Positions 16,194 through 26,340 are shown, counted from the stretch's first letter. The stretch: DNA of 64,000 nt from Streptomyces sp. NBC_00820 (GCF_036347055.1 NZ_CP108882.1:1866001-1930000); one strand, 5' to 3'. Program-made: numbers and translations. The notes: generated by a model not told the origin, from the sequence alone.

Positions 16194-16224
16194 GGCCCCG
16201 CTTCCCGCACCGGGAAGCGGGGCC
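16194..16224. terminator. Bidirectional terminator hairpin
   Basis: GGCCCCGCTTCCC (16194-16206) pairs with GGGAAGCGGGGCC (16212-16224) between the convergent PAP2 and I78 genes; 13 bp, perfect. Confidence 0.8.
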
Positions 16225-16255
16225 TCGCGCGTACGACGACCCGACGGAGGCCTGG

Positions 16256-16471
16256 TCAGCCCTTCCAGGCGCGGGCCACCCGGCCGTCCCGCACCTCGAA
16301 GTTGAGCCTGCCGAACCGGTACTCCATGGTGATGATCCCGCCCGGCGGCAGCGACCGCACCGTGGACCACCCCCGTTCCCGGGCGAGCCGCTCGGCCTGC
16401 GCCAGGTCGAGGCCGACGTACCCCTCCGGACTGTCCTTCGGCTCCTCGGGCGGAGTGGGAATCGATGTCAT
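16256..16471 (-). CDS. I78 family peptidase inhibitor
   Basis: A 71-residue protein whose second half, S-L-P-P-G-G-I-I-T-M-E-Y-R-F-G-R-L-N-F-E-V, fits the I78 inhibitor pattern (x-P-G-x-x-x-T-M-x-Y-x-x-x-R-L-N), as in elastase/subtilisin inhibitors of the potato-I-like fold. There is no signal peptide, so it should act in the cytoplasm or be released on lysis. The ATG at 16471 has no ribosome site, but TAGCGT (16483-16478) ends 6 nt upstream, so translation is probably leaderless. Possible targets include intracellular serine proteases; the secreted streptogrisins in this window are not obvious partners because of compartment. Confidence 0.75.
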   Translation of the reverse strand: MTSIPTPPEEPKDSPEGYVGLDLAQAERLARERGWSTVRSLPPGGIITMEYRFGRLNFEVRDGRVARAWKG

Positions 16472-16850
16472 GCGGCCACGCTAGGCCGCATCGGGCGGCG
16501 GCGGAAGCCGGGCCCGTGACAGGTCCCCGGGGGTTCCTCTCCCGTCACACTTCTGTCACAGCTTCCGGTCGCCCGTTTCCTTCGAACTCCGTCACACGAA
16601 CGAGGGTTTCCGTTCGCCTTCCCGGGGTAATCGAACAGAATTCCCGCGTGTCGGAGTGACCCTCCGAATTACCCGGCGGAAAGTGCCGGAGTGGTCAACG
16701 CGGCGGGTCCCGAACGTGATTCCCCCGGAATCCGTCGCCGGACCGCAGGAGCTGACGCCGCATAGGAAATTCACGGATTCAGCACACAACCGCCGTGCGC
16801 TGCCCACCGGAGCGCTCGGCCGCGCGGGGATCCGAAGGGGCGAGCGAGCG
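16472..16850. other. Divergent spacer before ctaD
   Basis: It contains direct GTCACAC repeats (three within 16543-16598) and a CGAACG/CGTTCG stem near 16597-16615. Apart from the -10 of the I78 gene I see no clear promoter and no extra gene; the ctaD frame is open back to 16656 but unsupported by a ribosome site. Confidence 0.35.
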
Positions 16851-18539
16851 ATGGGCACCGACACCGTAGGGGCGGCGGTACGGCCGGAGCGGCGCGGGCG
16901 GGCGGGGCGGGTGGCCGTGGACTGGCTCACCACCACCGACCACAAGAAGATCGGCCATCTGTACCTGATCACGGCGTTCGCGTTCTTCCTGGCCGGCGGT
17001 GTGATGGCGCTGCTGATGCGGGCCGAGCTGGCCCGGCCCGGGCTGCAGATCATCGACGCCGACCAGTACAACCAGCTCTTCACGCTGCACGGCACGATCA
17101 TGCTCCTGCTGTTCGCGACCCCGAGCTTCGCGGGCTTCGCCAACGAGCTGATGCCGCTGCAGATCGGCGCCCCGGACGTGGCGTTCCCCCGCCTGAACAT
17201 GCTGTCGTACTGGCTCTTCCTGTTCGGCGGCCTGATCGTGCTGGGTTCGCTGCTGACGCCCGCCGGGCCGGCGGCGTTCGGCTGGTTCGCCTACGCGCCG
17301 CTCAACGACGCCAGGCACTCCCCCGGCCCCGGCCCCGATCTGTGGATCATGGGGCTCGCGCTGTCCGGCTTCGGGACGATCCTCGGCGCCGTCAACTTCA
17401 TCACCACGATCCTCGGCATGCGCGCGCCCGGCATGACGATGTTCCGGATGCCGGTCTTCACCTGGAACACGCTGTTCACGTCGGTCCTGGTCCTGATGGC
17501 GTTCCCGGTGCTGGCGGCGGACCTGCTGGTCCTGGAGGCCGACCGGCGGTTCGGCTCGCAGGTGTTCGCCGCGGCCAACGGCGGGGCGCTGCTGTGGCAG
17601 CACCTGTTCTGGTTCTTCGGGCACCCCGAGGTCTACATCATCGCGCTGCCGTTCTTCGGGATCATCACGGAGATCATCCCCGTCTTCAGCCGCAAGCCGG
17701 TCTTCGGCTATCTGACGCTGGTCGGCGCGACCATGGCGATCACCGGCCTTTCGATCGTGGTGTGGGCGCACCACATGTTCGCCACGGGCGCGGTGCTGCT
17801 GCCGTACTTCTCCTTCATGTCCTTCCTGATCGCGGTCCCGACGGGCGTGAAGTTCTTCAACTGGACCGGGACGATGATCCAGGGCTCGCTGTCCTTCGAG
17901 ACGCCGATGCTGTGGGCGACGGGCTTCCTGATGACGTTCCTGCTCGGCGGCCTGACCGGCGTCATCCTGGCCTCGCCGCCGATGGACTTCCACGTCACCG
18001 ACTCGTACTTCGTGGTCGCCCACTTCCACTACGTCGTCTTCGGCACGGTGGTCTTCGCGGTGTTCGCGGGCTTCTCCTTCTGGTGGCCCAAGTTCACCGG
18101 GAAGATGCTCGACGAGCGGCTCGGGAAGATCCACTTCTGGACGCTGTTCGTCGGCTTCCACGCCACGTTCCTGGTGCAGCACTGGCTGGGCGCGGAGGGC
18201 ATGCCCCGCCGGTACGCCGACTATCTCGCCGCCGACGGCTTCACCGCGCTCAACACGGTCTCCACCATCGGCTCCTTCCTGCTGGGGCTGTCCACGCTGC
18301 CGTTCCTCTACAACGTCTGGAAGACCGCGAAGTACGGCGTGCGGGTCGAGGTGGACGACCCCTGGGGCTACGGCCGCTCACTGGAGTGGGCGACCTCCTG
18401 TCCGCCGCCCCGGCACAACTTCGTCACCCTGCCCCGGATCCGCTCCGAGTCCCCGGCGTTCGACCTGCATCACCCGGAGTTCGCCGCGGGGGCCCCCGGG
18501 GCCGGCCGGGAGCCTCGGACCGGCCCCCGGCCGTCCTGA
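16851..18539 (+). CDS. ctaD: Cytochrome c oxidase subunit I (additional, stand-alone copy)
   Basis: A 562-residue haem-copper oxidase subunit with 12 expected membrane helices. Visible ligands: F-T-L-H-G-T (haem a His), W-F-F-G-H-P-E-V-Y (CuB His and the cross-linked Tyr), W-A-H-H-M-F (two CuB His) and V-V-A-H-F-H-Y-V (haem a3 and haem a His). All are intact, so it should be a working aa3-type catalytic subunit that reduces O2. AAGGGG precedes the ATG at 16851. No ctaC, ctaE or qcr genes are adjacent, unlike the main respiratory cluster of Streptomyces, so this is a second copy that must borrow other subunits or be expressed under special conditions. Confidence 0.93.
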   Translation: MGTDTVGAAVRPERRGRAGRVAVDWLTTTDHKKIGHLYLITAFAFFLAGGVMALLMRAELARPGLQIIDADQYNQLFTLHGTIMLLLFATPSFAGFANELMPLQIGAPDVAFPRLNMLSYWLFLFGGLIVLGSLLTPAGPAAFGWFAYAPLNDARHSPGPGPDLWIMGLALSGFGTILGAVNFITTILGMRAPGMTMFRMPVFTWNTLFTSVLVLMAFPVLAADLLVLEADRRFGSQVFAAANGGALLWQHLFWFFGHPEVYIIALPFFGIITEIIPVFSRKPVFGYLTLVGATMAITGLSIVVWAHHMFATGAVLLPYFSFMSFLIAVPTGVKFFNWTGTMIQGSLSFETPMLWATGFLMTFLLGGLTGVILASPPMDFHVTDSYFVVAHFHYVVFGTVVFAVFAGFSFWWPKFTGKMLDERLGKIHFWTLFVGFHATFLVQHWLGAEGMPRRYADYLAADGFTALNTVSTIGSFLLGLSTLPFLYNVWKTAKYGVRVEVDDPWGYGRSLEWATSCPPPRHNFVTLPRIRSESPAFDLHHPEFAAGAPGAGREPRTGPRPS

Positions 18540-18602
18540 CCGGCCCGACGCCGGCCCGACGGCTGCCCGATGGCTCCCGGCGGGGCCGACAGGGCCGGAG
18601 GG

Positions 18603-18629
18603 GTCGACAGGGTCGACAGGGTCGACAGG
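18603..18629. repeat. Three perfect 9-bp tandem units after ctaD
   Basis: GTCGACAGG occurs three times head to tail (18603-18611, 18612-18620, 18621-18629), preceded by the related GCCGACAGG near 18585. It lies between the convergent ctaD and Rpf-like genes, in a gap without other features. Confidence 0.9.
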
Positions 18630-18729
18630 GGGCGGCGGTATCGCCGGACGGCCGCCGCCCTCGTCGCGCACGGGGCAGCGGCCGCACCGGGTCAGGAGAC
18701 CGGCACGGTGACCGGTGTCCGTCGCCGGC

Positions 18730-19632
<903 letters not shown>

Positions 19633-19634
19633 CT

Positions 19635-19669
19635 AGGGAGAAGAGCGGGTTGATTTCAACCAACTCCCT
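19635..19669. promoter_or_regulatory. Two-layer palindrome in the Rpf-like gene leader
   Basis: Outer arms AGGGAG/CTCCCT (19635-19640, 19664-19669) enclose inner arms GGTTGA/TCAACC (19648-19653, 19656-19661). It could be an operator or an RNA hairpin about 175 nt upstream of the Rpf-like start. Most of the remaining 19462-19815 region can fold (for example GTCCGCCGG with CCGGCGGAC on the minus strand). Confidence 0.4.
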
Positions 19670-19815
19670 GTCATTCCAGGCCAGTTCACGGTTACCTCCG
19701 GTAGCAGCCATTTCCGGACAGCCACTTCATCCGCATATTTCATGATTTGCCGACCACCTACCGAGAGGATGTGTGACCCACTTCACCCTTTCAAGTTCCT
19801 TGACAATGCGCAGAG

Positions 19816-19844
19816 TTGACGGTGAGTGTCAGAACCCGTACCAA
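19816..19844 (+). promoter_or_regulatory. Promoter upstream of the 20001 gene
   Basis: TTGACG (19816-19821) and TACCAA (19839-19844) with 17-bp spacing; transcription would start near 19851, giving a leader of about 150 nt. Confidence 0.45.
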
Positions 19845-20000
19845 AGGTGACCGTGTGCGGTGGGTGGTTCGACTCCGTTCTCGCCGGGGCGTGACTCCCA
19901 CCACAGGACGCCCGTTGTCTTCTTCATGAGCCCGGAACCCCGGGGCTCATCGGCCGGGAGCCACCTGGCCGGTCCAGCACCGCATCCCGAGGGAGCCACC

Positions 20001-20813
20001 GTGCCGCGCATGCTCGACGTGAGTGACGCCGTACGCGCCGAGATCGGCGACGAAGAAGCCGACCGGCTGCTCGCCGGAGAGAACGCCCCGGGCAGTTACG
20101 ACTGCACGTCCTGCCGCACCCCGGGCGACTCCGAGCAGGAGCTCACCAGCACCGTTCTGTTCGTCGGCGACGAGACCGCCGTGCTCGCATTCGCCCACGC
20201 CGGCTGCCTGCCCTCCCAGGTCGTCCAGGTCACCGAGGAGCAGCTGCAGGGCGCCGCCCGCTCCATCGGCGACGGGGTCTCCCCGGCCGGCGGGCCGGAC
20301 GGGACGGCGCAGGCGCAGGCGCAGGCGCAGGCCGCACCCGAGCAGGCCGTGCTCGGCGTGACCAGCGGACTCGTTCTGATCGAGGGCGAGTTGCACCCGG
20401 CCCTCGTGGTCGAGCCGACCACGCCGATCGCGCGCCCGGGCACCGCCGGCGCCGGCGACGACTTCCTGCCGCTGCTCATCGAGCAGGGCTTCATGCCGAT
20501 GACCGAGCTGACGTCCGTCCCGCCGGTGCTGCACGGCTGGTCGGTGCTGCTCGCGGTGGGCCAACTGCACGCGGTGCTCCAGCCCGGGGCCAACGCGGCG
20601 CAGCCGGTGGCCTGGTGGCAGGCGCACCAGCCGCTCCAGGTCACGGACAACTGGCGGGCCGCCGCGAACAAGCACCAGCAGGTGCTGATGTTCGCGGCGC
20701 CGGTCGGGTCGATCGGGCGGCAGCCCCGGGAGGACCTGCTGCGGATGTCCCTCGACAAGGCGGCGGCGCAGGGCAGGCTGGTGGCGGCGGCGCTGCCGCT
20801 CGCTGGAATCTGA
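20001..20813 (+). CDS. Conserved Streptomyces protein of unknown function
   Basis: A 270-residue soluble protein that I do not recognise. An N-terminal Y-D-C-T-S-C-R motif (two Cys) precedes a beta-rich segment, then a low-complexity A-Q-A-Q-A-Q-A stretch encoded by a GCGCAG hexamer repeat (about 20307-20331), then a second domain with F-M-P-M-T-E-L and H-G-W-S-V-L-L-A-V. No signal peptide or membrane helix is visible. The GTG at 20001 follows GGGAG by 6 nt; an ATG three codons later is possible. Confidence 0.7.
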   Translation: MPRMLDVSDAVRAEIGDEEADRLLAGENAPGSYDCTSCRTPGDSEQELTSTVLFVGDETAVLAFAHAGCLPSQVVQVTEEQLQGAARSIGDGVSPAGGPDGTAQAQAQAQAAPEQAVLGVTSGLVLIEGELHPALVVEPTTPIARPGTAGAGDDFLPLLIEQGFMPMTELTSVPPVLHGWSVLLAVGQLHAVLQPGANAAQPVAWWQAHQPLQVTDNWRAAANKHQQVLMFAAPVGSIGRQPREDLLRMSLDKAAAQGRLVAAALPLAGI

Positions 20814-20984
20814 GCACGGCCGGGAGCGAAGAGTCGCGGACGAAGAGCCGGGCGCGGCGGCGGCCGCGGGCGCGTGGTCGCCGACCGCGTCCACGCGGCG
20901 CAGTCGCATGCCGCTGCGGCCTCGCGCCCCTGAACGGGGGCTTCCGGGCCGCATCCCTTTGGGTGCGCCGTCGTTTGGACATAC

Positions 20985-21383
20985 GTGCACGCATACGACA
21001 TCTCCCACCGCCGGTCCGCCTTCTCGCCGGTCCCGTCCGCCCGAGCCGGGCAGGACGGGGCCGGCGGCACCTCTGCCACGCCCATCTACGACACGCTCTA
21101 CGCGGAGTGGGTCAGGACCTTCCGCACGCTGCCGGGGGACCGCAGCGGCGAGGAGGACCTGGGATTCACCGCCTTCGGGAACCTCCCGCAGAGCACGGGC
21201 TCCTACGGCGGCTACCGGCCGGGGTCGTTCAGCAGCTCCTACAGCGCCTACAGCGCCGGGGCCTACAGCGCGCGGCAGCAGTCGCAGTGGCAGCGGGTCG
21301 GCACGCTCGGGCGCCAGCAGCAGAGCGACGGCGCTCGGCCGGTGCCCGCGGCGCTGCCCCCTGCCCCACGCCGGGGCGCGTGA
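20985..21383 (+). CDS. Small hypothetical protein with Ser/Tyr/Ala-rich segment
   Basis: A 132-residue protein not assigned to a family. The centre has P-I-Y-D-T-L-Y-A-E-W-V-R-T-F-R-T-L-P-G-D-R-S-G-E-E, which looks like a folded motif. It is followed by a disordered, Tyr/Ser/Ala-rich tract (S-Y-S-A-Y-S-A-G-A-Y-S-A) and a Gln/Pro-rich tail. The GTG start has no clear ribosome site, so the exact start is uncertain. It ends 6 bp before a strong terminator hairpin, which supports it as a real gene. Confidence 0.6.
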   Translation: MHAYDISHRRSAFSPVPSARAGQDGAGGTSATPIYDTLYAEWVRTFRTLPGDRSGEEDLGFTAFGNLPQSTGSYGGYRPGSFSSSYSAYSAGAYSARQQSQWQRVGTLGRQQQSDGARPVPAALPPAPRRGA

Positions 21384-21388
21384 GAGAC

Positions 21389-21429
21389 GGCGAAGGGCGG
21401 CCCCTGTGCTTCAGGGGCCGCCCTTCGCC
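21389..21429. terminator. Strong bidirectional terminator
   Basis: Perfect 18-bp arms (21389-21406 and 21412-21429) with a 5-nt loop, between the convergent hypothetical gene and der. Confidence 0.88.
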
Positions 21430-21461
21430 ATGCGGTCGCGGCCGTGCGGCCGCCGATGCCG

Positions 21462-22943
21462 CTACTTCTTCTTCGCGCCGCGCTTCTCGCGCACCCGCAC
21501 CGAGATGTGGATCGGGGTGCCCTCGAAGCCGAACTCCTCGCGCAGCCGGCGCTCGATGAAGCGCCGGTAGCCCGCCTCGATGAAGCCGGAGGCGAACAGG
21601 ACGAACCGCGGGGGCTTGGTGCCGGCCTGGGTGCCGAACAGGATGCGCGGCTGCTTGCCGCCCCGGACCGGGTGCGGGTGGGCCGCGATCAGCTCGCCGA
21701 GGAAGGCGTTCAGGCGGCCGGTGGGCACGCGGGTCTCCCAGCCCTCCAGGGCCGTCTCGATCGCCGGGACCAGCTTCTCCATGTGGCGGCCGGTGCGCGC
21801 CGAGACGTTGACCCGCGGGGCCCAGGCCACCTGGCCGAGCTCGGTCTCGATCTCCCGCTCCAGGTAGTAGCGGCGCTCCTCGTCGAGGTTGTCCCACTTG
21901 TTGTACGCGATGACGACCGCGCGGCCGGCCTCGACGGCCATGGTGATGATGCGCTGGTCCTGCACCGAGATGTTCTCGGAGGCGTCCAGCAGGATGACGG
22001 CGACCTCGGCCTTCTCGACCGCGGCCGCGGTGCGCAGGGAGGCGTAGTAGTCGGCGCCCTGCTGGAGGTGGACACGCTTGCGGATACCCGCGGTGTCCAC
22101 GAACTTCCAGGTCTTGCCGCCGAGGTCGATCAGCTCGTCGACCGGGTCACGGGTGGTGCCGGCCAGCTCGTTGACGACGACGCGCTCCTCGCCGGCCACC
22201 TTGTTCAGCAGCGAGGACTTGCCGACGTTCGGGCGGCCGATCAGCGCGATGCGGCGCGGGCCGCCGGTGGCGGTGCCGAAGGTCTGCGCCGGGGCCTCGG
22301 GCAGCGCCTCCAGGACGGCGTCCAGCATGTCGCCGGTGCCGCGGCCGTGCAGGGCGGAGACCGGGTGCGGCTCGCCGAGGCCCAGGGACCACAGGTAGGA
22401 CGCGTCCGACTCGCCGCTCAGGCCGTCGACCTTGTTGGCGGCCAGCACGACGGGCTTGCCGGCCTTGCGCAGCAGGCGTACGACCGCCTCGTCGGTGTCG
22501 GTCGCACCGACCTTGGCGTCCACGACGAAGACGACCGCGTCGGCCGCCTCGATCGCGTACTCGGCCTGTGCGGCCACGGAGGCGTCGATGCCGAGGACGT
22601 CCTGCTCCCAGCCGCCGGTGTCGACGACCTTGAAGCGGCGGCCCGCCCATTCGGCCTCATAGGTGACGCGGTCGCGGGTGACGCCCGGCTTGTCCTCGAC
22701 GACGGCCTCGCGGCGGCCGATGATCCGGTTCACCAGGGTCGACTTGCCGACGTTGGGGCGGCCGACGACGGCGAGCACGGGCAGCGGGCCGTGGCCCGCC
22801 TCCTCGATGGCGCCCTCGACGTCCTCGATGTCGAAGCCCTCTTCGGCGGCGAGCTCCATGAACTCCGCGTACTCGGTGTCACCGAGCGCCCCGTGGTCGT
22901 ACTCGTGCGCGGCCGAGCCGTCGGGCTGGATGTGGTCGTTCAT
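21462..22943 (-). CDS. der: Ribosome assembly GTPase Der (EngA)
   Basis: A 493-residue protein with two tandem GTPase domains, the unique mark of Der. The first has G1 G-R-P-N-V-G-K-S (61-68), D-T-G-G (108-111) and N-K-V-D (170-173); the second has G-R-P-N-V-G-K-S (236-243), D-T-A-G and N-K-W-D. A KH-like C-terminal domain ends in a lysine/arginine-rich tail. The first 50 residues form an acidic extension seen in actinobacterial homologues. Der acts in 50S subunit maturation. It is the last gene of aroH-tyrA-cmk-plsC-der, 63 bp after plsC. Confidence 0.96.
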   Translation of the reverse strand: MNDHIQPDGSAAHEYDHGALGDTEYAEFMELAAEEGFDIEDVEGAIEEAGHGPLPVLAVVGRPNVGKSTLVNRIIGRREAVVEDKPGVTRDRVTYEAEWAGRRFKVVDTGGWEQDVLGIDASVAAQAEYAIEAADAVVFVVDAKVGATDTDEAVVRLLRKAGKPVVLAANKVDGLSGESDASYLWSLGLGEPHPVSALHGRGTGDMLDAVLEALPEAPAQTFGTATGGPRRIALIGRPNVGKSSLLNKVAGEERVVVNELAGTTRDPVDELIDLGGKTWKFVDTAGIRKRVHLQQGADYYASLRTAAAVEKAEVAVILLDASENISVQDQRIITMAVEAGRAVVIAYNKWDNLDEERRYYLEREIETELGQVAWAPRVNVSARTGRHMEKLVPAIETALEGWETRVPTGRLNAFLGELIAAHPHPVRGGKQPRILFGTQAGTKPPRFVLFASGFIEAGYRRFIERRLREEFGFEGTPIHISVRVREKRGAKKK

Positions 22944-23006
22944 GAAGTCCGTACCTCGTCGTTCATCGTGGTGATCGGTGGAGTGGCCCGTGCCGGGCCG
23001 GTTCCA

Positions 23007-23690
23007 CTACTCAAGTGTCGCCCAGCGTCCGGTAAGGCGCCTGGCGTTTTCCAGGTGTGTGGTGAGCTGCTTCTGAATCCGCTCGGTCGCCTGGTCCAGC
23101 GCACTGCGCGTGCGCCGCCCGCTTCCGTCGCCCGCCTGGAACGGGTCGCCGAAGACGACGTCGACGCGCGAGCGCAGCGGGGGCAGCGCCTTTATCAGGC
23201 GTCCGGGCCGCTCCGAGCTGCCCAGGACGGCCACGGGCACGATCGGCGCACCGCTGCGTACCGCGAAGTACGCGAGGCCTGCGCGCAGCGAGGCGAAGTC
23301 GCCCTCGCCCCGGGTGCCCTCGGGGAAGATGCCGAGCACTCCCCCGCCCTCCAGGACGCCGAGCGCCCGGGTGATGGCGGTGCGGTCCGCGCTCGTACGG
23401 TCCACCTTCAGCTGGCCGATGCCGGTCAGGAAGGGGTCCAGCGGTCCGACGAAGGCCTCCTGCTTGATCAGGAAGTGCGTCGGCCGGGGCGCCACGCCCA
23501 TGACCATCGGGCCGTCGATGTTGTGGGAGTGGTTCACGGCGAGGATCGCCGGGCCGGTGGCGGGCATCTTCCAGGCGCCCAGCACACGCGGCTTCCACAG
23601 TCCGTACATCAGGCCGACGCCGATGCGCCGGCCCACCTCGGCGCCCCGTGCGGACGGGAGGTCCGCCTCCCGGCGTGCCGGACGGCTCAC
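23007..23690 (-). CDS. Lysophospholipid acyltransferase (PlsC-like)
   Basis: A 227-residue 1-acylglycerol-3-phosphate acyltransferase-type protein. The catalytic H-x4-D is His54/Asp59 in N-H-S-H-N-I-D, and F-P-E-G-T-R (122-127) binds the phosphate. There is only a weak membrane-associated segment, as usual in the family. The GTG at 23690 overlaps the cmk stop as GTGA, so translation is coupled. The pairing of cmk, plsC and der is common in actinobacteria. Confidence 0.92.
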   Translation of the reverse strand: MSRPARREADLPSARGAEVGRRIGVGLMYGLWKPRVLGAWKMPATGPAILAVNHSHNIDGPMVMGVAPRPTHFLIKQEAFVGPLDPFLTGIGQLKVDRTSADRTAITRALGVLEGGGVLGIFPEGTRGEGDFASLRAGLAYFAVRSGAPIVPVAVLGSSERPGRLIKALPPLRSRVDVVFGDPFQAGDGSGRRTRSALDQATERIQKQLTTHLENARRLTGRWATLE

Positions 23691-24379
23691 TTGCCGGCCC
23701 GCTTCTCCTCGACCAGGGTGACGACGCACTCGATGACCTGGGCGAGGGTGAGGTCGGTGGTGTCCACCTCGACCGCGTCGCCGGCCTTGGCCAGCGGCGA
23801 GGTCTTGCGGCTGGAGTCGGCCGCGTCCCGCTTGATCAGCGCCTCGCGGGTGGCGTGGACGTCCGCGCCCTTCAGCTCGCCGCTGCGGCGGGCGGCGCGG
23901 GCCTCGGGGGAGGCGGTCAGGAAGATCTTGAGGTCGGCGTCCGGCAGCACGGTCGTACCGATGTCGCGGCCCTCGACCACCATGCCGTGCTCGGCGTCGG
24001 CGGCCAGCGAGCGCTGGAGCTCGGTGATCAGGGTGCGCACCTCGGGCACCGCGCTGACCGCGCTGACCCTGGAGGTGACCTCCTGGGTGCGGATCGGGCC
24101 GGCCACGTCGACGCCGTCGACCACGATGGTCGGGGCGGACGGGTCGGTGCCGGAGACGATCACCGGCTTGCCGGCGACGGCGGCGATCGCGGTCGGGTCC
24201 TCGAGGTCGATGCCGTTGGTCACCATCCACCAGGTGATCGCCCGGTACTGGGCGCCGGTGTCCAGGTAGCTCAGCCCGAGCTGGGCGGCCACGGCCTTCG
24301 ACGTACTCGACTTGCCCGTGCCAGAGGGGCCGTCGATCGCGACGATGACGGGCTTGGCGGTCGGAACGCCGTTTTCCAC
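23687..24379 (-). CDS. cmk: Cytidylate kinase
   Basis: A 230-residue P-loop kinase that phosphorylates CMP/dCMP. The Walker A is G-P-S-G-T-G-K-S-S (17-25); D-T-G-A-Q-Y-R, G-R-D-I-G-T-T-V-L-P-D-A and D-A-A-D-S-S-R follow in the usual order. The GTG at 24379 is preceded by GGAAGG; the frame continues upstream without homology. It is third in the aroH operon; the 175-bp gap from tyrA may hold an extra promoter. Confidence 0.95.
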   Translation of the reverse strand: MENGVPTAKPVIVAIDGPSGTGKSSTSKAVAAQLGLSYLDTGAQYRAITWWMVTNGIDLEDPTAIAAVAGKPVIVSGTDPSAPTIVVDGVDVAGPIRTQEVTSRVSAVSAVPEVRTLITELQRSLAADAEHGMVVEGRDIGTTVLPDADLKIFLTASPEARAARRSGELKGADVHATREALIKRDAADSSRKTSPLAKAGDAVEVDTTDLTLAQVIECVVTLVEEKRAGK

Positions 24380-24554
24380 GGGTGGACACCTTCCTGGTGC
24401 GGTGCGGTGCGGTGAGCGGGGGCGGGGGCGCGAGGGCGCCCTGCACAAGGTTACTGGGTGCGGGTCACTCGTCCGGCCGCGCGTCCGGCCGGGCGGCCGA
24501 CCACCGCGGGGGCCGGCCGGCCCGGGAGCGGTCGGCACCCCCGCCTCCGCGCGT

Positions 24555-25649
24555 CTACTGGCGCAGTGCCCAGCCCCGTTCCCGCAGCGCGGCGGTGAGC
24601 GCGCCCGCCGCCTTCGGCTCGACCATCAGCTGCACCAGACCCGCCTGCTGGCCGGTCGCGTGCTCGATGCGCACGTCCTCGACGTTGACGCCGGCCCGGC
24701 CGGCGTCCGCGAAGATGCGGGCCAGCTGGCCCGGCGAGTCGTCGATCAGCACGGCCACGACCTCGTAGGCCCGCGGAGCGGACCCGTGCTTGCCCGGTAC
24801 CCGCACCTGTCCGGCGTTGCCGCGCCGCAGGACGTCCTTGATGCCCGCGCCGCCCGCGCGCCGTTCGTCCTCGTCGGAGGACTGCAGGGCGCGCAGGGCG
24901 CGGACGGTCTCGTCGAGGTCGGCGGAGACGTCCGCGAGCAGGTCGGCGACCGGGCCGGGGTTGGCGGAGAGGATGTCGATCCACATCCGGGGGTCGGAGG
25001 CGGCGATCCGGGTGACGTCCCGGATGCCCTGTCCGCACAGTCGTACGGCGGCTTCCTCGGCGTGCTCCAGACGGGCGGCGACCATGCTGGAGACCAGGTG
25101 GGGCATGTGCGAGACGAGGGCCACGGCGCGGTCGTGGGCGTCGGCGTCCATGACGACCGGCACGGCCCGGCACAGCGAGACCAGTTCCAGGGCGAGGTTC
25201 AGCACCTCGGTGTCGGTGTCCCGGGTGGGGGTGAGCACCCAGGGGCGGCCCTCGAAGAGGTCGCCGGTGGCGGCCAGCGGGCCGGACTTCTCCCGGCCGG
25301 ACATGGGGTGGGTGCCGATGTACCGGGACATCACGGACGGGTCCAGGCCGCGGGCCTCCAGCTCCCGGCGCGGGCCGCCCTTGACGCTGGCCACGTCGAG
25401 GTAGCCGCGCGCGACACCCCGGGCCATGGCGTCCGCGAGGACGGCGGCCACGTGCGCGGGCGGTGCGGCGATGACCGCGAGGTCCACCGGGCCCTGGGGC
25501 GCCTCGTCGGTGCCGGCGCCGAGCGCGGCCGCCGTACGGGCCTGCTCGGGGTCGTGGTCCTCGAGGTGGACGGTGACGCCGCGCTGGGTCAGGGCGAGCG
25601 CGGCGGAGGTGCCGATCAGGCCGGTGCCGATGACGAGTGCGGTCCTCAC
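24555..25649 (-). CDS. tyrA: Prephenate dehydrogenase with C-terminal ACT domain
   Basis: A 364-residue enzyme of tyrosine synthesis: prephenate + NAD+ to 4-hydroxyphenylpyruvate. G-T-G-L-I-G (8-13) binds NAD; G-T-H-P-M-S-G-R-E-K-S-G holds the conserved substrate-binding residues. An ACT domain fills about residues 295-364 (E-V-V-A-V-L-I-D-D-S-P-G-Q-L-A) and should give feedback control by an aromatic amino acid. The GTG at 25649 overlaps the chorismate mutase stop as GTGA, tying two consecutive steps of the pathway. Confidence 0.95.
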   Translation of the reverse strand: MRTALVIGTGLIGTSAALALTQRGVTVHLEDHDPEQARTAAALGAGTDEAPQGPVDLAVIAAPPAHVAAVLADAMARGVARGYLDVASVKGGPRRELEARGLDPSVMSRYIGTHPMSGREKSGPLAATGDLFEGRPWVLTPTRDTDTEVLNLALELVSLCRAVPVVMDADAHDRAVALVSHMPHLVSSMVAARLEHAEEAAVRLCGQGIRDVTRIAASDPRMWIDILSANPGPVADLLADVSADLDETVRALRALQSSDEDERRAGGAGIKDVLRRGNAGQVRVPGKHGSAPRAYEVVAVLIDDSPGQLARIFADAGRAGVNVEDVRIEHATGQQAGLVQLMVEPKAAGALTAALRERGWALRQ

Positions 25650-26008
25650 TGGGCGATGTCCTTGCGCAGGGCGGCGGCGGCGCCGAGGTAGACGTGGGCG
25701 ATGTCGGCGCGGGGCCGGTCGGACTCGATGTGCGCGAGGAGCCGGACGACCCGGGGCATGGCGCCCTCGATGTCGAGTTCCTGGGCGCAGATCAGCGGGA
25801 CGTCGACAATGCCCAGCCCCCGGGCCGCGGCGGCCGGGAAGTCGCTGTGCAGGTCGGGGGTGGCCGTGAACCAGATGCTGATCAGGTCGTCGGTGGTCAG
25901 CCCGTTCCGCTCCATGACGGCGGTGAGCAGCGCTCCGACCTGCTCGTCCATGTGGCCGGCCTCGTCCCGCTCCAGTTGGACGGCCCCCCGGACCGCTCGT
26001 ACCGCCAC
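25646..26008 (-). CDS. aroH: Chorismate mutase, AroH class
   Basis: A 120-residue enzyme of the trimeric Bacillus AroH type (chorismate to prephenate). The start A-V-R-A-V-R-G-A-V-Q-L-E-R-D-E carries the conserved Arg and Glu, and A-R-G-L-G-I-V-D-V-P-L-I-C and R-A-D-I-A-H-V-Y-L-G-A-A contain the other active-site positions. AAGGAG lies 8 nt before the GTG at 26008. It opens the operon aroH-tyrA-cmk-plsC-der. Confidence 0.95.
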   Translation of the reverse strand: MAVRAVRGAVQLERDEAGHMDEQVGALLTAVMERNGLTTDDLISIWFTATPDLHSDFPAAAARGLGIVDVPLICAQELDIEGAMPRVVRLLAHIESDRPRADIAHVYLGAAAALRKDIAQ

Positions 26009-26068
26009 GGTGCTGCTCCTTGCTGACGTGCGCGCCGACCGGTGCCGACTCGTGCTGCGACCACCCTA

Positions 26069-26340
26069 GTCAGCGCACGCGGGCCGGTCGCGCACCGCCC
26101 GCCTCCCGAGACCGCCACCGGTCCTCCGGACGACCGCCCGCACCTCCGGGACTCCCCCGACCCCCGAGACCACCACGCGCCCCTGCGGGCCGACCACCCC
26201 ACCCCTCCCGGACGGGCACCCACCCTGCGGGACCACCCCCGGCCTCCGGGACCGCGCCCGGCCCCCGGCATCGTCGCCGGGCCTCCGGGCCCCGCCCTCC
26301 TTGCTCGCCCCCCACGCCAGAGCACCCCTCGCGGGGCCGG
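26069..26340. other. C-rich low-complexity intergenic stretch
   Basis: The plus strand repeats CTCCGGGAC, GACCACC and CGGGACC-like motifs with no plausible gene. It separates the divergent aroH operon and the Rieske gene. The repeats look like decayed short duplications. Confidence 0.5.
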
